Shown in pieces: positions 23,315-30,462 of a stretch of 64,000 bases of DNA (its first letter is position 1; every line of letters starts with the position of its first letter). The notes below the pieces were generated by a model that was not told the origin of the DNA, made no database searches, and worked only from the letters and a program-made list of their open reading frames with translations. The DNA is from Microthrixaceae bacterium (GTDB taxonomy: Bacteria; Actinomycetota; Acidimicrobiia; Acidimicrobiales; Microtrichaceae), in NCBI GenBank assembly GCA_020637215.1, contig JACJWI010000001.1, positions 62,001-126,000 on the forward strand, given 5' to 3'. The position numbers and the translations under genes were made by a program.

Positions 23315-24333
23315 TGGCCGGCAGCGGATCGGCGCACCTCCGCGTCGACCAGGACGTCCTCCTGCGGGTCGAGAACCTGGTCGTCGACTTCCCCGCCGGA
23401 CGCGGCCGCAAGGTCTCCGCGGTCGCCAACGTGTCCTTCGACGTCGCCCAGGGCGAGACCCTCGGCCTGGTCGGCGAGTCCGGCTGCGGCAAGTCGACCA
23501 CCGGCAGGGCCATCATGCAGCTCCCCCGTCCCACCCGCGGGTCGGTGCGCCTCGACGGAACGGAGCTCACCGCCCTCAAGGGCGCCGAGCTGCGCCAGGT
23601 CCGGCCCCGCATGCAGATGATCTTCCAGGACCCGATCAGCTCGCTGAACCCCCGCCGCACGGTCAGCCAGATCGTCGGGGAACCGCTGTCGATCTGGAAG
23701 ACCGGCGACGCTGCCTCCCGGACCGCCAAGGTCGAGGAGGTCCTGACCTCGGTCGGCGTCGACCCTGCCGCCGCTGCCGAGCGCAAGCCCCACGAGTTCT
23801 CCGGCGGCCAGTGCCAGCGCATCTCGATCGCCCGCGCGGTCATCACCGACCCGCAGCTGATCATCTGCGACGAACCGGTCTCCGCTCTCGACGTGTCGGT
23901 CCAGGCCCAGATCCTCAACCTCCTCGAGGACATGAAGGCCAGCTACGGCCTCACCCTCGTGTTCGTGGCCCACGACCTGGCGGTCGTCAAGAACGTCTCG
24001 GACCGCATCGCGGTCATGTACCTGGGCAAGATGTGCGAGATCGGGCCTCCCGACGCGTTGTTCGACCGGCCCGCCCACCCGTACACCGACGCCCTCGTCG
24101 CGGCCATCCCGCTGCCGGACCCGACGGTGGACACCAGCACACTCCCGCACCTGGGCGGAGAGCTCCCCTCTCCGCTCGATCCGCCGTCGGGGTGCCGCTT
24201 CCGCACCCGCTGCCCGCGGGCCCAGGAGCTGTGCGCGTCGGCCGAGCCGCAGATGCAGAAGATCGCCGAGGGTCACTACGTGGCGTGCCACTTCCCGCTC
24301 GAGACGCCGGTCGCCGAACCAGGCGTGCACTGA
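23314..24333 (+). CDS. Peptide ABC transporter ATP-binding protein (DppF-like)
   Basis: 339-residue ABC ATPase, partner of the DppD-like protein. Walker A GESGCGKST, Q-loop FQDPISSLNPRR, signature FSGGQCQRI (a Cys replaces the usual Arg in SGGQRQR), Walker B IICDEPVSALD and H-loop VAHDLA. The C-terminal cysteine cluster CRFRTRCPRAQELC is present. This completes a binding-protein, two-permease, two-ATPase importer for peptides or a similar solute. The convergent aminotransferase gene ends 41 bases downstream, with a candidate hairpin between them. Confidence 0.93.
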   Translation: MAGSGSAHLRVDQDVLLRVENLVVDFPAGRGRKVSAVANVSFDVAQGETLGLVGESGCGKSTTGRAIMQLPRPTRGSVRLDGTELTALKGAELRQVRPRMQMIFQDPISSLNPRRTVSQIVGEPLSIWKTGDAASRTAKVEEVLTSVGVDPAAAAERKPHEFSGGQCQRISIARAVITDPQLIICDEPVSALDVSVQAQILNLLEDMKASYGLTLVFVAHDLAVVKNVSDRIAVMYLGKMCEIGPPDALFDRPAHPYTDALVAAIPLPDPTVDTSTLPHLGGELPSPLDPPSGCRFRTRCPRAQELCASAEPQMQKIAEGHYVACHFPLETPVAEPGVH

Positions 24334-24350
24334 TCTGTAGCTGCACTGAC

Positions 24351-24378
24351 CCGAGGTGAGCTGAGCCGCGACCTCAGG
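24351..24378. terminator. Possible bidirectional hairpin between convergent genes
   Basis: CCGAGGT (24351-24357) can pair with ACCTCAGG (24371-24378) with one bulged A. It lies between the ends of the DppF-like gene and the minus-strand aminotransferase gene, and overlaps the latter's stop. Weak stem and no T-run. Confidence 0.3.
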
Positions 24379-25834
24379 CGCCGTCGGGACGAGGGGGTGG
24401 GACCGGTGGAGGCGGATCCAGCTCGTCCACCCGTCGGTCGAGCAGTCCGCCCAGGAAGTCGATCCAGGTCCGGACGTCGGCCTCGTTCGACGACATCCCG
24501 AGTGACACCCTCAGGGCGCTGACGCCGACGTCGCGGTGCCGGCGGAACACCTGGTCGACCTCGCACAGCGACACCGGCCGGCCCTCGAAGGTGTCGGCGG
24601 CCAGGAACGGTCGGAGGTCATCGGCGGTGACGTCACGTGCGGTCTCGCCGGCGCCGGGGTTGCAGAAGCAGCCGGTCCTGAGCGAGATCCCCGCCGTCGT
24701 GGCCATCCGTTCGACCGACCGGTCGGCGAGCTCGTGGCCGTCGGGGTCGACCAGCACGAACGCCACCGTTGCCCCCCGGTCCACCGGCTCCCACGGCCCG
24801 AGGACCTGCACCAGCGGCGAGCCGTTGGCATGGCGCAGATCCTGCATCCGTTCCAGCGTCCACGCCGTGAGCACCTGCACCCGGTCGTGCACGCTGTTGA
24901 TGTCGATGCGCTCCATCACCTCGATCCCGGCCCGCACCGCCGGCAGCGACAGGAAGTCGAGGGTGCCGTCCTCGAAGCCGGCGTGGCCCGGAACCAGTCG
25001 GTGGCCGGCGGCGGCCACCGAGGCGATCGCGATCGTGCCCCCGGCGAACCATGGCCGGACGAGCTCGGCCAGGGCGTCGCGGCGGGCGATCAGCGCCCCC
25101 ACCCCGGTCGGGTACCCGAACACCTTGTAGAACGACAGCGAGACGAAGTCGACGTGGCGATCGTCGAGGTGCAGCGGGTTGGTCGGAGCGAACGCCGCTG
25201 CGTCCCACAGCACCCGCCAGCCGTCCGGGACCTCCGGCAGCGGGTGCTGCACCCCGGAGTAGTTGGACTGGGCGGGCAGCGCGAGCAGGCCGGGCGGGCC
25301 CTCGAGGGCGCTCAGCAGTCGCTCCTGGTCGAGTCGCAGGTCGGGGGCGAGGACCGGCACGTAGGTGACCGGCGCTCCGGCCCGGTGCGCGTGCTCGCGG
25401 ATCCCGTTGACCGAGTTGTGGTTGTCGGAGCTGAGCACCAGGGGTCGGTCGGCGCCGAACGGGAACGCCTCGGCGACCAGGCGGATGGCACCGGTCGCGT
25501 TCGGGGTGAAGATGCACTCGTAGGTGTCAGGATCGGCACCGACGAAACGCAGCACCGCCTCGCGGGCCTCTTCGACCATCTCGCTGGCCGGACGGGAGGT
25601 CGGGTTGTCGGAGTGGGGGTTGCCGAACACCCCGCCGGCGAGCATCTCCAGGTGGTCGCGCACGAGCGACTCGGGATAGAGCCCGGCGCCGGTGTGGTCC
25701 AGGTAGACGTGGCCGTCGCGGTCGAGGCGCGAGAAGTCCTCCTCCCTCAGACGGTCCAGGTGATCGGTCGCGCGCAACCGCTCCGCGAGCCACAGGTCAT
25801 CGGCGCGCTGACGGTCCCGGTCGGTCCGCTCCAT
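24374..25834 (-). CDS. Class V aminotransferase, molybdenum cofactor sulfurase-like
   Basis: 486-residue fold-type I PLP enzyme. The N-terminal YLDHTGAGLYPESLV and GNPHSDNPTS resemble the N-terminal domain of Moco sulfurases; the PLP lysine is in SFYKVFGYPTG. Near the C terminus GCFCNPGAG provides the Cys that would carry persulfide sulfur; the GCFCNPGAC pattern is characteristic of Moco sulfurases, here with Gly instead of the last Cys. There is no MOSC domain. ATG 25834 is preferred; CAGACT, a poor -10 match, lies six bases upstream. A generic cysteine desulfurase-like role is the alternative. Confidence 0.75.
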   Translation of the reverse strand: MERTDRDRQRADDLWLAERLRATDHLDRLREEDFSRLDRDGHVYLDHTGAGLYPESLVRDHLEMLAGGVFGNPHSDNPTSRPASEMVEEAREAVLRFVGADPDTYECIFTPNATGAIRLVAEAFPFGADRPLVLSSDNHNSVNGIREHAHRAGAPVTYVPVLAPDLRLDQERLLSALEGPPGLLALPAQSNYSGVQHPLPEVPDGWRVLWDAAAFAPTNPLHLDDRHVDFVSLSFYKVFGYPTGVGALIARRDALAELVRPWFAGGTIAIASVAAAGHRLVPGHAGFEDGTLDFLSLPAVRAGIEVMERIDINSVHDRVQVLTAWTLERMQDLRHANGSPLVQVLGPWEPVDRGATVAFVLVDPDGHELADRSVERMATTAGISLRTGCFCNPGAGETARDVTADDLRPFLAADTFEGRPVSLCEVDQVFRRHRDVGVSALRVSLGMSSNEADVRTWIDFLGGLLDRRVDELDPPPPVPPPRPDGA

Positions 25835-25866
25835 CGGCCCAGTCTGGCCGCGGACACCGCTCGGGG

Positions 25867-26505
25867 TCACCCGGGAGTGGCGGTGTCGACCTCCCGCCAG
25901 CACCACCAGGCGACCACGCTGCGGTACGGGGCGAAGGGTTCGCCGAGGAGGACCATCTCCTTCTCGGTGGGTATCGCCTCCCATCCGTGGGCCCGGGCGA
26001 AGCCGGCCCTCACGCCGTAGTCACCGGTCGGCCACACGTCGATCCGGCGCAGGTCGAACATCAGGAACATCTGCGCGGTCCACGGACCGATCCCCCGCAC
26101 GGTGACCAGGTGCTCGATCACCTCGTCGTCGTCGAGCGATCCGATCCGGGCGAGGCGAACCCGACCGTCGTCGACCCGGGCGGCCAGATCGAGGATCGCT
26201 GCGGTCTTGGCGTTCGACAGACCGGCGGCCCGCAGCTGCGACGGGTCGACCGCCAGGACGGCCTCGGGGGTGAAGGACGGCCCGACGGCGTCGAGCACCC
26301 GACCCCAGATCGTCGCTGCGGCCCGACCGTTGAGCTGCTGGTAGGCGATCGAGTTGGCCAGGGCCTCGAAGCGGGCGTCGGCCCGCGGGCCCCGGGCCAG
26401 GCGGGGGGCGCCGTGGCGATCGTGCAGCGCCGCCATGACCGGGTCCCGCTCGGCCAACCGCGCCGCCGCGGCGCTCCACGCAGGGCGGGTGGCCGGGCTC
26501 GGCAT
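25867..26505 (-). CDS. AlkA-like DNA-3-methyladenine glycosylase
   Basis: 212-residue helix-hairpin-helix DNA glycosylase, removing alkylated purines in base excision repair. The HhH element is VTVRGIGPWTAQMFLMF, and the catalytic Asp is in WPTGDYGVRAG. Further family sequence: FEALANSIAYQQLNGRAAATI. It lacks the N-terminal AlkA domain, so it belongs to the short form. ATG 26505 is chosen; a longer start at 26556 would overlap the divergent synthetase start. Shared upstream region of about 50 bases with that gene. Confidence 0.88.
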   Translation of the reverse strand: MPSPATRPAWSAAAARLAERDPVMAALHDRHGAPRLARGPRADARFEALANSIAYQQLNGRAAATIWGRVLDAVGPSFTPEAVLAVDPSQLRAAGLSNAKTAAILDLAARVDDGRVRLARIGSLDDDEVIEHLVTVRGIGPWTAQMFLMFDLRRIDVWPTGDYGVRAGFARAHGWEAIPTEKEMVLLGEPFAPYRSVVAWWCWREVDTATPG

Positions 26506-26554
26506 CAGGGCCTGCGGGAGCGGGAGGTGCCGATCACCATGCCATCCTGCCAGC

Positions 26555-28261
26555 ATGTCGACCGTGGAGCTGAACGTCGCTGTGATCACCGAGGCGATCG
26601 CCGCCGCCCATCCCGACCGCGACGGCCTGGTGTTCCGGGACCGACGACTGAGCTGGGCCGACGTCGCTGACCGCACCCGCCGACTGGCCCGCGTGCTGCT
26701 GGACTCCGGCATCGGGCTCCGCTCCGAGTTCGGATCGGGTCCGCGCTGGGAGTCGGTGCACGACCACGTCGCCCTGTACCTCCACAACGGCAACGAGTAC
26801 CTCGAGGGGATGCTCGGAGCATGGAAGGCGCGGGCGGCTCCGTTCAACGTCAACTACCGCTACGTCGCCGATGAGCTGCGCTACCTGCTCGACGACGCCT
26901 CGGCCCGGGCGGTGATCGTCCACGAGTGCTTCGCTCCGACGCTGGCCGCGGTGTTGGACTCGCTGGCCGATCCACCGGCGCTGATCCTGCAGGTCGCCGA
27001 CGGCAGCGGTCACCCGCTCGTCCCCGGCGCCGTCGACTACGACGCGGCGCTCGCCGCGGTCGGTCCGACCACCTCGCCGGTCGAGCTTCCCGACGATGTG
27101 GTCTCCGGCTGGTCCGGCGACGACCTGTACCTCTGCTACACCGGCGGCACCACCGGCATGCCCAAGGGGGCGATGTGGCGCCAGGAGGACTTCCTGATCG
27201 CCGCGCTCGGCGTCCGGCGTCGGGACGGCACCGACTTCGAGGACGTCGAGGAGATCGTCGCCGCCGCAGCGTCGGGTCGGCTCCGGGCCCTGCCGGCCCC
27301 TCCGCTGATGCACGGCGCCGCGCACTGGAACGCCCTGTCATGCTGGATCGCCGGTGGGACCGTCATCATCCAGGACCATCCCGAGCACCTCGATCCCGAG
27401 GACCTGCTGCGCACGGTCGAGCGCCACCGTGCGACGTCGCTGCTGGTGGTCGGCGACCCGGTGGCGCGCCCGTTGGCCGATGCCCTGGCCGCGGCCCGCG
27501 CCGACGGTCGAGCCCACGACCTGTCGTCGTTGCGGCACCTCCTGTCGGGTGGTGCGGTCCTGTCGCCCGCGCTGAAGGCCGAGCTGGTGGAGCTGGTCCC
27601 GGGGCTCACGGTCGTCGACGTGTTGGGCTCCACCGAGTCGGGTCGCCAGGGGGTCTCCAACGTCCGCGCCGGGGACGCTCCGTCCGTGGGGTTCGTGCCG
27701 TCGAGCACGTCGGTTGTCCTCGACGAGAGCCGGATCGCCCGGTTGGCGCCGGGCGATCCGGCGATCGGTTGGCTGGCCCAGTCCGGCCGGGTCCCCCTCG
27801 GCTACCTGAACGACGAGGAGAAGACCGCGGCGACGTTCCCCGAGATCGACGGGGTCCGCCACGCGGTGGCCGGCGACCGGGCCCGCCTCCGGGCCGACGG
27901 CACCATCGAGCTGCACGGCCGCGACTCGGTGTGCATCAACACCGGTGGGGAGAAGGTCTTCGCCGAAGAGGTCGAGACCGCCCTGAAGACCCACCCCGAC
28001 GTGTTCGACGCGGTCGTGTGCGGCCGTCCGTCGCCGCGCTGGGGTGAGGAGGTCGTGGCGCTGGTGCAGATGCGCTCCGGCTCCGACGCCGACGACGAGG
28101 GGCTGCGGGCCGCGGCGGGCGAGCACCTGGCCCGCTACAAGCTGCCCAAGGAGATCATCCGGCTCGACCGACTGGTGCGCTCGCCGTCGGGCAAGGCCGA
28201 CTACCGGTGGGCCCGGGCGGTGGCGGCCGACCCGCCCCGGGCGGAGGGCTCGGCCCCCTGA
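26555..28261 (+). CDS. Acyl-CoA synthetase (AMP-forming), second
   Basis: 568-residue ANL-superfamily ligase. Motifs: CYTGGTTGMPKGAMW (A3), LGSTESGRQGVSN (A5), GDRARLRADGTIELHGRDS (A7/A8) and SPSGKADYRWA with the catalytic lysine. The segment APFNVNYRYVADELRYLLDD is common in FadD3/FadD17-like synthetases of steroid or long-chain acid catabolism. It is only distantly similar to the synthetase at 14546-16120, differing in length and in the A3 residues. Divergent from the DNA glycosylase gene. Substrate is unknown. Confidence 0.92.
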   Translation: MSTVELNVAVITEAIAAAHPDRDGLVFRDRRLSWADVADRTRRLARVLLDSGIGLRSEFGSGPRWESVHDHVALYLHNGNEYLEGMLGAWKARAAPFNVNYRYVADELRYLLDDASARAVIVHECFAPTLAAVLDSLADPPALILQVADGSGHPLVPGAVDYDAALAAVGPTTSPVELPDDVVSGWSGDDLYLCYTGGTTGMPKGAMWRQEDFLIAALGVRRRDGTDFEDVEEIVAAAASGRLRALPAPPLMHGAAHWNALSCWIAGGTVIIQDHPEHLDPEDLLRTVERHRATSLLVVGDPVARPLADALAAARADGRAHDLSSLRHLLSGGAVLSPALKAELVELVPGLTVVDVLGSTESGRQGVSNVRAGDAPSVGFVPSSTSVVLDESRIARLAPGDPAIGWLAQSGRVPLGYLNDEEKTAATFPEIDGVRHAVAGDRARLRADGTIELHGRDSVCINTGGEKVFAEEVETALKTHPDVFDAVVCGRPSPRWGEEVVALVQMRSGSDADDEGLRAAAGEHLARYKLPKEIIRLDRLVRSPSGKADYRWARAVAADPPRAEGSAP

Positions 28262-28411
28262 ACCAGGGTCGTGATCCGGCCCAGACTCGCCCGATCCACT
28301 GTGATCCCCTGTGGGAGTGGGGTTGCACACAGCTGGACCACAACGGGGACACAGGCGGTGCACGGGAAGATCACACGGTTCGCGGTCTATCGATCCACAG
28401 GGTCGCCTTCG

Positions 28412-28417
28412 TAGCGT
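28412..28417 (+). promoter_or_regulatory. Leaderless -10 element (TAGCGT)
   Basis: TAGCGT six bases before ATG 28424 of the small unknown gene; it supports that frame being real. Confidence 0.5.
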
Positions 28418-28423
28418 GAGCCC

Positions 28424-28693
28424 ATGACCTCGCTGCTCACCGATCCGGACCGCTCCCGCACCCGGGAGGTCACCTTCGACGTCACGCTGCGCGACGGCAC
28501 CGTGCAGCGCGTCGACGGGGCCGACGCCTACGAGCCCGAGCGGTCGATGACGACGTTCTTCCGCACCGACGGCCGGCCGACGGTCGACTGCTGGAGCGTG
28601 AGGATGGCCAGCTTCCGCACCGACGAGATCCTGGCGATCCGCCGCCTCGAGGACGTGGAGGTCGGCGCCGAGCCCGCTTTGCGCATCGTGTGA
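28424..28693 (+). CDS. Small protein of unknown function
   Basis: 89-residue soluble protein that I do not recognise. It begins MTSLLTDPDRSRTREVTFDV and is rich in charged residues with alternating beta-type stretches (VTLRDGTVQRVDGADAYEP, TTFFRTDGRPTVDCWSVRM), ending EVGAEPALRIV. It reads like a small beta-sheet protein; no membrane segment, signal or metal motif. Support for coding comes from the leaderless promoter six bases upstream, typical codon bias and lack of a competing frame. Isolated between the synthetase and the flavoprotein gene. Confidence 0.65.
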   Translation: MTSLLTDPDRSRTREVTFDVTLRDGTVQRVDGADAYEPERSMTTFFRTDGRPTVDCWSVRMASFRTDEILAIRRLEDVEVGAEPALRIV

Positions 28694-28755
28694 CGCCCGG
28701 CGCAGCGCGGACGCGGTCGCAACGTGCATGTTCGGGCTCGCCAGGGGCTGGCGGC

Positions 28756-28761
28756 TACGTT
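28756..28761 (+). promoter_or_regulatory. Possible -10 element (TACGTT) for the flavoprotein gene
   Basis: TACGTT about 75 bases before ATG 28836. No clear -35 box was seen. If used, the transcript would have a leader of roughly 68 bases, unlike most genes nearby. Confidence 0.3.
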
Positions 28762-28835
28762 TGGGGGACGTGCGGGCCGTGCCGGATCCCGCCGCCTCCC
28801 GTCCCCGCCGCTCTCCAGGACCCCGACGATCTCCC

Positions 28836-30407
28836 ATGACTGACGCACCCGCCCAGGACGACTCCCCCACCCCGGACGACTCCCCCGACGTCGTCGTCAT
28901 CGGTGCGGGCCCGGCCGGGCTGACCGCCGCCTACCAGCTGTCCAAGGACGGCGTGGCCGCCACCATCCTCGAGGCCGACGACATCGTCGGCGGGATCAGC
29001 CGCACCGCGGAACGCGACGGGTGGCGCTTCGACATCGGCGGTCACCGGTTCTTCACCAAGGTCGCCCCGGTCGAGGCCGTCTGGCACGAGATCCTCAGCG
29101 ACGACGAGTTCCTCAAGCGCCCCCGCCTCAGCCGCATCTACTACCAGGGCAAGTACTACGACTACCCGATCAAGCCGCTCAACGCCCTGCGCAACCTCGG
29201 CTTCATCGAGGCCGTCCGCTGCACCCTGTCGTACCTCTGGGCCAAGGTCCGGCCGCCCAAGGACCAGAGCACCCTCGAGGGCTACGTCGTCGCCGACTAC
29301 GGACGCCGGCTCTACGAGCACTTCTTCCGGACCTACAACATCAAGCTCTGGAACGTCGACCCCAAGTACCTCTCCAGCGACTTCGGCGCCCAGCGCATCA
29401 AGGGAATGTCGCTGTGGAGCGCGGTGTGGGAACCGATCCGGACCCGGCTGTTCGGCAGCCGCGCCGACCGCGCCAAGCAGGTCACCAGCCTGATCGAGGA
29501 GTTCCAGTACCCCAAGTACGGCCCCGGAATGATGTGGGAGCGCTGCGCCGAGATCGTCACCGAGCGAGGCGCCGAGCTCCACATGGAGACCACCGTCACC
29601 ACCGTCCGGCGGGACCCGGACGCCAAGCGGGCCACCGCGGTGGTCGCCCGGGCCGCCGACGGCTCGGCCGTGGAGCACGCCGCCGACGAGGTCATCTCGA
29701 CCATGCCCTTCTCGCACCTGTTGAAGGCCATGGACCCGCCGCCGCCGGCCGAGGTCGTCGCGGCAGCGGACCAGCTGCGCTTCCGTGATTTCCTCACGAT
29801 CGCGCTGGTCGTCCCGGTCGAGTACGGCTTCCCCGACAACTGGATCTACATCCACGCCCCCGAGGTGCAGGTCGGCCGCATCCAGAACTTCGGCCAGTGG
29901 TCGCCGTACCTGGTCAAGGACGGGCGCACGTGCCTGGGCCTCGAGTACTTCGTGTTCGAGGGCGAGGGCCTGTGGTCCAAGCCGGACGACGAGCTCGTCG
30001 CCCTCGGCACCCAGGAGCTCGCCGCGCTGGGCCTGGTCGACCCGAGCCGAGTCGAGGCCGGCTACGTCGTTCGCATGCCCAAGGCGTACCCGGTCTACGA
30101 CGAGGACTACAAGGCCAACGTCGCGGTGCTGCGCCGCTGGCTCGAGGCCAACGTCCCCAACGTGCATCCCGTCGGGCGCAACGGCATGCACAAGTACAAC
30201 AACCAGGACCACTCGATGCTCACCGCCATGTTGACCGTCGAGAACATCCTCGGGCGGGGCGACCACGACATCTGGTCGGTCAACGTCGAGGAGGAGTACC
30301 ACGAGGAGGGCTCCGGGGTGGACACCGCCCCGGCCTCGGCCACCTCGACGGCCGGCACCGGCCGCGACGCCCCGGTCGTCCCGAGCAGCGCCCCGCGAGT
30401 GAACTGA
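28836..30407 (+). CDS. UDP-galactopyranose mutase-like FAD-dependent oxidoreductase
   Basis: 523-residue flavoprotein. The Rossmann motif VVIGAGPAGLTAAYQLSKDG (21-40 approx.) and EADDIVGGISRTAERDG, RFDIGGHRFFTK follow the pattern of the NAD(P)/FAD-binding amine-oxidase/UGM superfamily. The middle has a family-specific run, YYDYPIKPLNALRNLGF, and the C-terminal NNQDHSMLTAMLTVENILG closes the FAD site. Such proteins are encoded beside polysaccharide genes, and here the gene opens the envelope region. A true UDP-galactopyranose mutase is shorter (about 370-400 residues), so a related but distinct sugar-modifying role is possible. The last 35 residues are low-complexity. Confidence 0.78.
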   Translation: MTDAPAQDDSPTPDDSPDVVVIGAGPAGLTAAYQLSKDGVAATILEADDIVGGISRTAERDGWRFDIGGHRFFTKVAPVEAVWHEILSDDEFLKRPRLSRIYYQGKYYDYPIKPLNALRNLGFIEAVRCTLSYLWAKVRPPKDQSTLEGYVVADYGRRLYEHFFRTYNIKLWNVDPKYLSSDFGAQRIKGMSLWSAVWEPIRTRLFGSRADRAKQVTSLIEEFQYPKYGPGMMWERCAEIVTERGAELHMETTVTTVRRDPDAKRATAVVARAADGSAVEHAADEVISTMPFSHLLKAMDPPPPAEVVAAADQLRFRDFLTIALVVPVEYGFPDNWIYIHAPEVQVGRIQNFGQWSPYLVKDGRTCLGLEYFVFEGEGLWSKPDDELVALGTQELAALGLVDPSRVEAGYVVRMPKAYPVYDEDYKANVAVLRRWLEANVPNVHPVGRNGMHKYNNQDHSMLTAMLTVENILGRGDHDIWSVNVEEEYHEEGSGVDTAPASATSTAGTGRDAPVVPSSAPRVN

Positions 30408-30408
30408 G

Positions 30409-30422
30409 CCCCGTCGGGGTTT
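30409..30422 (+). terminator. Short stem with T-run after the flavoprotein gene
   Basis: CCCC-GTC-GGGG-TTT starts two bases after the stop codon. Only four base pairs and three Ts, so it would be weak. Confidence 0.4.
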
Positions 30423-30462
30423 CTCGTACGCGCAGAACGACAAGGTGTGTCGGTGAGGACCC